Assembly (NCBI GenBank): GCA_963761115.1
Contig: CAVXFS010000003.1
Location: 248,001 to 312,000, forward strand
Reading direction: 5' to 3'
Length of the DNA stretch: 64,000 nucleotides
DNA from: CAVXFS01 sp963761115
GTDB taxonomy: Bacteria; Pseudomonadota; Gammaproteobacteria; Burkholderiales; Gallionellaceae
In this document: positions 58,817 through 64,000 of the stretch, piece by piece
Layout: each line of letters opens with the position of its first letter
How positions within the stretch are numbered: position 1 is the first letter of the stretch
Translations under genes and position numbers: made by a program
The notes under the pieces: generated by a model
Told to the model about the DNA's origin: nothing
The model's database searches: none
What the model saw: the letters and a program-made list of their open reading frames with translations, nothing else

Positions 58817-59202
58817 TTTCTGTATATCTCTTCCGGCGGCTTTATCACCGCATCGGTCTCCACCCAGTGTCCGTTTTCCAGGCGACTGAAGAAGCAGCTC
58901 AAGCGACCGGTGTGGCAGGCGATGCCGCCTTGCTGCTCGACCTGCAATAACACCACGTCCTGGTCGCAATCGATGCGGATCTCCTTCACGCGCTGTACAT
59001 GTCCCGATTCCTCGCCCTTGTGCCACAATTTCTTGCGTGATCGCGACCAGTATACCGCTTCGCCCGATTCCACGGTGCGCTTGAGCGCCTCGCGATTCAT
59101 CCAGGCCACCATCAGCACGCGCCCTGACGCAGCATCCTGGGCGATGGCAGGCACCAGACCATCGTCCGCCCAGTTCACCTTGTTCAGCCATGACTCGTTC
59201 AT
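58813..59202 (-). CDS. hisI: Phosphoribosyl-AMP cyclohydrolase
   Basis: HisI opens the adenine ring of phosphoribosyl-AMP, the third step of the pathway. The 129-residue protein has LMVAWMNREALKRTVESGEA, YWSRSRKKLWHKGEESGH and the zinc-binding DCDQDVVLLQVEQQG with CHTGRLSCFF. The ATG at 59202 gives the normal N-terminus. It lies 16 bases after hisF and overlaps hisE. Confidence 0.95.
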   Translation of the reverse strand: MNESWLNKVNWADDGLVPAIAQDAASGRVLMVAWMNREALKRTVESGEAVYWSRSRKKLWHKGEESGHVQRVKEIRIDCDQDVVLLQVEQQGGIACHTGRLSCFFSRLENGHWVETDAVIKPPEEIYRK

Positions 59203-59218
59203 GAGGATAGACCTGCTT

Positions 59219-59977
59219 TCATAACCTGACTTCGATCGCCTGCTGTGCCATGTACGCCTTGGCCTGCTGCACGGAATATTCCCCGTAATGGAAGATACTG
59301 GCGGCCAGCACCGCATCCGCGCCGCCGATTTTCACGCCATCCACCAGGTGCTGCAGGTTGCCCACGCCGCCGCTGGCGATCACCGGGATCTCCAGCGCAT
59401 CGGTTACCGCGCGGGTCAACTGCAGGTCGAAGCCGTTCTTCTGCCCATCGCGATCCATGCTGGTCAGCAGGATCTCGCCCGCGCCCAGCTGCTGCATCTT
59501 GCGGGCCCATTCTACCGCGTCCAGTCCGGTGGCGCGGCGTCCGCCGTGGGTAAACACTTCCCAGCGTCCCGGTGCTGCCTGCTTGGCGTCGATCGCCACC
59601 ACGATGCATTGCGAACCGTAGCGCCCGGCGGCATCTGCCACCAGCTGAGGATTGAGCACCGCCGAGGTATTGATGCTGATCTTGTCGGCGCCGGCATTGA
59701 GCAGGTTGCGCACATCCTGCACCTCGCGCACGCCGCCGCCGACGGTGAGCGGGATGAAGACCTGCTCCGCCACCTGCTCGATGATGCGAAACAGGATGCC
59801 GCGCTCGTCCGAACTGGCGGTGATGTCGAGAAAGGTCAGTTCGTCCGCGCCCTGCTCGTCATAACGCCGCGCGATCTCCACCGGGTCGCCGGCATCGCGC
59901 AGTTCGACGAAACTGACGCCCTTGACCACGCGGCCCGCAGTTACGTCCAGGCAGGGAATGATGCGCTTGGCAAGCAT
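59219..59977 (-). CDS. hisF: Imidazole glycerol phosphate synthase cyclase subunit
   Basis: HisF uses ammonia from HisH to convert PRFAR to imidazole glycerol phosphate and AICAR. The 252-residue TIM barrel has the catalytic Asp in RIIPCLDVTAGRVVKG, LTVGGGVREVQDVRNLL and the second catalytic Asp in LLTSMDRDGQKNGFD. It starts four bases after the hisA stop. Confidence 0.96.
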   Translation of the reverse strand: MLAKRIIPCLDVTAGRVVKGVSFVELRDAGDPVEIARRYDEQGADELTFLDITASSDERGILFRIIEQVAEQVFIPLTVGGGVREVQDVRNLLNAGADKISINTSAVLNPQLVADAAGRYGSQCIVVAIDAKQAAPGRWEVFTHGGRRATGLDAVEWARKMQQLGAGEILLTSMDRDGQKNGFDLQLTRAVTDALEIPVIASGGVGNLQHLVDGVKIGGADAVLAASIFHYGEYSVQQAKAYMAQQAIEVRL

Positions 59978-59981
59978 GCGC

Positions 59982-60731
59982 TCAGAGCAACGGTTTGGAA
60001 AGCTCGTCGGCCAGCGCCTGTGCCGCGACGAATTCCAGCGTGCCTTCGTATATGGCACGGCCAGTGATGGCGCCGCTGATACCTTCTGCCTCCACTTCGC
60101 ACAGTGCGCGCACGTCATCCAGATTGGTGATGCCGCCGCTGGCGATGACCGGCACCGTGAGCTCCTGCGCCAGTTCGACAGTGGCGGGAATGTTCACGCC
60201 GGACAGCATGCCGTCGCGCCCGATGTCGGTGTAGATGATCGCTTCCACGCCATAACCCTCGAAGCGCTTGGCCAGATCCAGCACGTCATGTCCGGTCAGC
60301 TTGGACCAACCATTCACCGCCACCTTGCCGGCCTTGGCATCCAGTCCCACCATGATGTGGCCGGGAAAGGCATCGCAGGCCTCGTGCAAAAAGCCCGGCG
60401 TCTTGACTGCCGCCGTGCCGACGATGATATAGGTCACCCCGATATCGAGATAACGCTCTATCGTTTCCAGGTCGCGGATGCCGCCACCGAGCTGCACCGG
60501 CACATCGATGCCGACCGCGTCCACGATCTTGCGGATGGCTGCCTCGTTCTTCGGCTTGCCGGCAAACGCGCCGTTAAGGTCTACCAGGTGCAGGCGGCGC
60601 GCGCCCTGATCCAGCCAGTGGCGCGCCATCGCCGCCGGGTCTTCGGAAAACACCGTGGCGTCTTCCATCAAGCCCTGGCGCAGGCGTACACAGTGGCCAT
60701 CCTTCAAATCAATTGCGGGAATTATCAACAT
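59982..60731 (-). CDS. hisA: ProFAR isomerase
   Basis: HisA isomerises ProFAR to PRFAR. The 249-residue barrel has the catalytic Asp in LIIPAIDLKDGHCVRL, VQLGGGIRDLETIERYL, and the second catalytic Asp in IIYTDIGRDGMLSGVN. It is homologous to HisF and lies between hisH and hisF. Confidence 0.96.
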   Translation of the reverse strand: MLIIPAIDLKDGHCVRLRQGLMEDATVFSEDPAAMARHWLDQGARRLHLVDLNGAFAGKPKNEAAIRKIVDAVGIDVPVQLGGGIRDLETIERYLDIGVTYIIVGTAAVKTPGFLHEACDAFPGHIMVGLDAKAGKVAVNGWSKLTGHDVLDLAKRFEGYGVEAIIYTDIGRDGMLSGVNIPATVELAQELTVPVIASGGITNLDDVRALCEVEAEGISGAITGRAIYEGTLEFVAAQALADELSKPLL

Positions 60732-60756
60732 GGCTGTAATTTAAGTCGAACAAAGG

Positions 60757-61392
60757 TTACACGGGGTTCCAATTAACAAAATTCCGCAGCAGCGCCAACC
60801 CGTCACGTGAACTCTTTTCCGGGTGGAACTGCACGGCAAACAGGTTTTCCCGCGCCACGGCACATACAAAAGGCTGCGGATAATTGCTGGTTCCCTGAAC
60901 CAGCGCATCATCGCGGGGTTGCACATAATAACTGTGCACAAAATAAAACCGCGCATCCTGGGCGATTCCTTCCCATAACGCATGCTCGCCATGGCTCACC
61001 TGGTTCCAGCCCATGTGCGGCACCTTGAGTTTTTCGTCATTCACGTCGCGCAGGCTGTGGGCAAAGCGCGTCACTTTTCCCGGCAACAGCCCCAGCCCGG
61101 CGATATCGCCTTCGCTGCTGTGCTCGAACAACATCTGCAAGCCGATGCAGATGCCGAGGAAGGGCTTGTCGCGTGCCGCCTGCAGCACCGCATCATGCAG
61201 GCCATGCTGGTTCATCTCGCGCATGCAATCCGGCATCGCGCCCTGTCCGGGGAATACCACGCGCGCTGCATGCATCACTTCTGCCGGGTCACCGGTGACC
61301 GTGATCGATGCATCCGGCGCTACCATGTGCAACGCCTGGTGCACAGAACGCAGGTTACCCATGCCGTAATCAACTACTGCGATATCCGCCAT
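60757..61392 (-). CDS. hisH: Imidazole glycerol phosphate synthase glutaminase subunit
   Basis: HisH hydrolyses glutamine and channels ammonia to HisF. The 211-residue class I amidotransferase has the oxyanion region VFPGQGAMPDCM, the nucleophile Cys in FLGICIGLQMLFEHS, and the His-Glu pair in VQFHPEKSSRDGL. It lies between hisB (61 bp gap) and hisA (25 bp gap). Confidence 0.96.
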   Translation of the reverse strand: MADIAVVDYGMGNLRSVHQALHMVAPDASITVTGDPAEVMHAARVVFPGQGAMPDCMREMNQHGLHDAVLQAARDKPFLGICIGLQMLFEHSSEGDIAGLGLLPGKVTRFAHSLRDVNDEKLKVPHMGWNQVSHGEHALWEGIAQDARFYFVHSYYVQPRDDALVQGTSNYPQPFVCAVARENLFAVQFHPEKSSRDGLALLRNFVNWNPV

Positions 61393-61453
61393 GTTTATCC
61401 AGGATTTTCCGAAATACCGATTCCGAATTCATCGAATCAATGAAGTTACGAAG

Positions 61454-62041
61454 CTACAACGCTCCTTTGGTTGAAGGGAGTTTGCCCTTCATGCTCGGGT
61501 CGGCTTCCACAGCCACGCGCAGGGCGCGTCCGAAGGCCTTGAATATCGTCTCTGCCTGGTGATGCGCGTTATCTCCAGCCAGGTTGTCGATATGCAGTGT
61601 CACCAGGGCATGGTTCACGAAACCCTGAAAGAACTCGTGAATCAGGTCAACATCGAACTCGCCGACATTGGAGCGGACAAAATCCACATTGAAGACCAGG
61701 CCAGGCCGGCCGGAAATATCGATAACCACGCGGCTCAATGCCTCATCCAGCGGCACATAGGCGTGGCCATAGCGGCGCAGGCCTTTTTTGTCGCCGATCG
61801 CCTGGCTGAAGGCCTGTCCCAGGGTGATGCCGATGTCCTCGACGGTGTGATGCGCGTCGATGTGCAAATCGCCCTTTGCCTTGATTTCCAGGTCGACCAT
61901 GCCATGCCGCGCAACCTGGTCGAGCATATGTTCCAGAAAGGGCAGGCCGGTATCGAACCTGGCCGCGCCGCTGCCATCCAGATCCAGGCTGACGTTGATC
62001 TTCGTTTCCAGTGTGTTGCGGGTTACTTGCGCGCTACGCAT
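61454..62041 (-). CDS. hisB: Imidazoleglycerol-phosphate dehydratase
   Basis: HisB dehydrates imidazole glycerol phosphate. The 195-residue monofunctional form has the two metal-binding His-rich motifs DLHIDAHHTVEDIGITLG and DNAHHQAETIFKAFGRAL, with GLPFLEHMLDQVARHG near the N-terminus. The histidinol-phosphatase domain of the E. coli enzyme is absent, as usual in betaproteobacteria. ATG 62041 is chosen from the family N-terminus. Confidence 0.96.
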   Translation of the reverse strand: MRSAQVTRNTLETKINVSLDLDGSGAARFDTGLPFLEHMLDQVARHGMVDLEIKAKGDLHIDAHHTVEDIGITLGQAFSQAIGDKKGLRRYGHAYVPLDEALSRVVIDISGRPGLVFNVDFVRSNVGEFDVDLIHEFFQGFVNHALVTLHIDNLAGDNAHHQAETIFKAFGRALRVAVEADPSMKGKLPSTKGAL

Positions 62042-62075
62042 GATTCGTCCTAAATGGAATGAAGGATACTTTATT

Positions 62076-63164
62076 TCAATGTTGCAGGCATTCATGCAAT
62101 GCCACGATGAACCGCTCGTTTTCAACCTGCGTGCCAACCGTTACGCGCAGGCAGTTGTCCAGTGCCGCATGAGTCCCGTGTAATTTCTTGATCAGAATAC
62201 CGCGTTGCTTCAGTCCCTCAAACACCCGCTCCGCCTGGTTGACCCGGAACAATATGAAATTCGCCTCGCTCGGGTAGGCGCGCACATCCACCGTGCCTAC
62301 CAGACGCTCGTACAGCCAGGCGCGATCTTCCCGTATCTGCGCGGCCTGCTGCAGCAACACCTGATGATGTTGCAGCAACTTCTCCGCTATCAATTGCGTC
62401 ATGATGCCCACATTATACGGTAAGCGCAGCTTTTCCAGCTGTTCAAGCCACACTGCTGCGCCGGCGAGGAATCCCAGGCGCAAACCGGCCATGCCGAGTT
62501 TGGAAAAAGTTCGCATCACCAGCAAGCTGGAATATCGTTCCAGCAGGGGCAGGAAACTGTCGCTGGCGAATGCGTAATAGGCCTCGTCCACCACCACCAG
62601 TCCCGGGGCGGCCTCGATGATCTGCACCATGGCGTCTGCATCGAACAGGTTGCCGGTGGGATTGTTCGGGTAGGCCAGGAATATCAGCGCCGGCTGATGA
62701 CGCCTGATTGCATCCAGCATAACCGGCAGGTCCAGGGCGAAATGTTCCGTCAACGGCACGCCGACATAATTCAACCCGGCAAATGCCGCGATCATCCGGT
62801 ACATCACGAACGATGGCTCCACGCTCAACAGCGTAGCGCCCTGCCTGGCAACCGCAAGCGCGAGCATCTGGATGATTTCGTCTGATCCGTTGCCGAGCAA
62901 AATGCTCATGCCTTGCGGCAGTCCGGTCACGCTGCGGATCATTTCCTTCAACTGCTGCGCACTTGCATCCGGATAACGGTTGATGGCGGCATCTGCGGCC
63001 AGCCGGGCGATCTCGTCGCGCAATTCCTGGGGCAGGGAATAAGGGTTTTCCATCGCGTCCAGCTTGACCATGCCATTGCCGGACGGCGCGTGATAGGCTT
63101 GCAGAGAAACAATTTCTCGTCGAAACAGTTGATCCGGACCTGCGGCAGGCATTTTGGAAGGCAT
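62076..63164 (-). CDS. hisC: Histidinol-phosphate aminotransferase
   Basis: HisC converts imidazole acetol phosphate to histidinol phosphate with PLP. The 362-residue fold-type I enzyme has KLDAMENPYSLP, LLGNGSDEIIQMLALA for PLP phosphate binding, LAYPNNPTGNLFDADAM with the conserved Asn, VVDEAYYAF with the PLP-binding Asp, and the Schiff-base Lys in MRTFSKLGMAGLRLG. It is the first gene of the his block here; hisG and hisD, which often precede it, are not in the window. Confidence 0.95.
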   Translation of the reverse strand: MPSKMPAAGPDQLFRREIVSLQAYHAPSGNGMVKLDAMENPYSLPQELRDEIARLAADAAINRYPDASAQQLKEMIRSVTGLPQGMSILLGNGSDEIIQMLALAVARQGATLLSVEPSFVMYRMIAAFAGLNYVGVPLTEHFALDLPVMLDAIRRHQPALIFLAYPNNPTGNLFDADAMVQIIEAAPGLVVVDEAYYAFASDSFLPLLERYSSLLVMRTFSKLGMAGLRLGFLAGAAVWLEQLEKLRLPYNVGIMTQLIAEKLLQHHQVLLQQAAQIREDRAWLYERLVGTVDVRAYPSEANFILFRVNQAERVFEGLKQRGILIKKLHGTHAALDNCLRVTVGTQVENERFIVALHECLQH

Positions 63165-63410
63165 GTGCTATTGACACTTTGAATGGCTGCATTTTACCGT
63201 ATCCTGAACGATCTGGCGGTATGATCCTTCACGGTGTGACAAGAAAGCATCATCTCCGGCATCATGGAGATTCCTGCATCGGCCGCGCCAAGGCGCCTTA
63301 AAAACCGGCTGCATGGCGGCAACAGGCAATACAATAGTCGTATCGGTCAAATGATTGATCACTGGTTGCAGCAAGCCGGGTTCAAATGTCACGAATAGCG
63401 GGGAACAAAA

Positions 63411-64000
63411 ATGGCAATAGAAGTGCTGGTAGTCGACGATCACGCACTGATCCGCAAGGGACTCAAACAGATACTCGATGACACCGACGATATCCGGGTG
63501 ACCGGAGAGGCGGAAACCGGCATGCAGGCAATCAACCTGGTCCGCGACCATGACTACGGCATCGTGTTGCTGGACATCACGCTTCCCGACAAATATGGCA
63601 TTGATGTTCTGAAACAACTGAAGGCGCAGCGTCCCGCCCTGCCGGTTCTGGTGTTAAGCATCCATTCGGAAGTGGAATATGCCATGCGTTCGATCAAGGC
63701 CGGTGCCGCCGGCTACATGAGCAAACAGAGCGCGCCCTCGCAACTGGTGTCGGCCATCCGCCAGGTCGCCGGCGGCAGGAAATACATCAGCAGTACCCTC
63801 GCCGAGCAGCTGGCCAACGAACTTGTCAATCCCGGCAACCAGGCGCAGCCGCACCAGGTCCTGTCCAACCGTGAACACCAGACGCTATGCCTGATGGCAT
63901 CCGGTAAAAGCTTGAGTGAAATGGCGGAGATCATGTCGCTCAGCGCCAAGACGGTCAGCGTATATCGCGCGCGCATGATGGAAAAGATGGGGTTCAAGAA
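63411..64000 (+). CDS. NarL/FixJ family response regulator (3' end outside window)
   Basis: The frame opens at ATG 63411 after GGGGA and runs to the window edge without a stop, giving at least 196 residues of an expected 210 or so. The receiver domain has VLVVDDHALIRKGLKQIL, the phospho-acceptor Asp in VLLDITLPDKYG and Lys in GYMSKQSA. A LuxR-type helix-turn-helix follows (LSNREHQTLCLMASGKSLSE). It is a clear paralogue of the regulator at 24170-24802. It diverges from hisC across about 250 bp, which contain nothing else I can identify. A kinase may lie beyond the window. Confidence 0.92.
   Translation, partial: MAIEVLVVDDHALIRKGLKQILDDTDDIRVTGEAETGMQAINLVRDHDYGIVLLDITLPDKYGIDVLKQLKAQRPALPVLVLSIHSEVEYAMRSIKAGAAGYMSKQSAPSQLVSAIRQVAGGRKYISSTLAEQLANELVNPGNQAQPHQVLSNREHQTLCLMASGKSLSEMAEIMSLSAKTVSVYRARMMEKMGFK

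Overview
The window reads as a chromosomal segment of a betaproteobacterium, most likely a Nitrosomonadales/Gallionellaceae-type lineage. The protein families, the gltBD-hemE-priA order and the long hisCBHAFIE-hit-tatABC-degQ-nif3 block support the class. The c-type cytochromes and the NrfD-type respiratory module fit a chemolithotroph-like physiology. The genus is an inference. No rRNA, tRNA, CRISPR array or recognisable transposase was found.

Layout. 0-5.7 kb: envelope and housekeeping genes (bamD end, a Nudix hydrolase, mlaA, htpX, a MarR regulator with a near-ideal promoter/operator, a CDGSH protein, a membrane protein, yceI). 5.8-11.6 kb: surface-glycan genes (acyltransferase-SGNH, two GT-C type membrane proteins). 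11.8-21.8 kb: gltB-gltD, hemE, priA, with five DnaA-box-like 9-mers between hemE and priA. 21.9-24.8 kb: a membrane-anchored c-type cytochrome and a NarX/NarL-like two-component pair. 24.8-28.1 kb: a compact set resembling a peptide-modification (RiPP) locus, with a HExxH peptide-hydroxylase-like protein, a 73-residue Lys/Gly repeat peptide and a divergent cyanophycin-synthetase-like ATP-grasp ligase. 28.6-33.3 kb: a receiver protein and an electron-transfer operon (Tat mini-protein, four-cluster ferredoxin, NrfD, tetraheme and monoheme cytochromes). 33.5-44.3 kb: mutY, asmA-like, a flavin oxidoreductase, hemN, metK, two LpxL-type acyltransferases and ubiD. 44.6-48.1 kb: a small O-methyltransferase/adenylation cluster that looks acquired. 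48.3-55.5 kb: dacB, bioA, SMI1/KNR4-like, uspA, PP2C-FHA and nif3. 55.5-64 kb: degS-like protease, tatABC, hit, the his operon and the start of another NarL-type regulator.

Three things stand out. First, about 350 bp downstream of metK is packed with perfect hairpins and holds extra copies of the metK 3' end. One copy repeats 14 metK C-terminal residues plus the stop with 12 of 15 codons changed, all synonymously, while the hairpins keep pairing through compensatory changes. Second, the 24.8-28.1 kb locus has the features of an uncharacterised peptide-modification system, and synonymous drift between its repeats shows which strand encodes the peptide. Third, gltB, priA, mutY and ubiD are each broken only by one-base insertions (seven in total, no deletions). 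Each gene regains normal family length when these are removed, so consensus errors are likelier than real gene loss.
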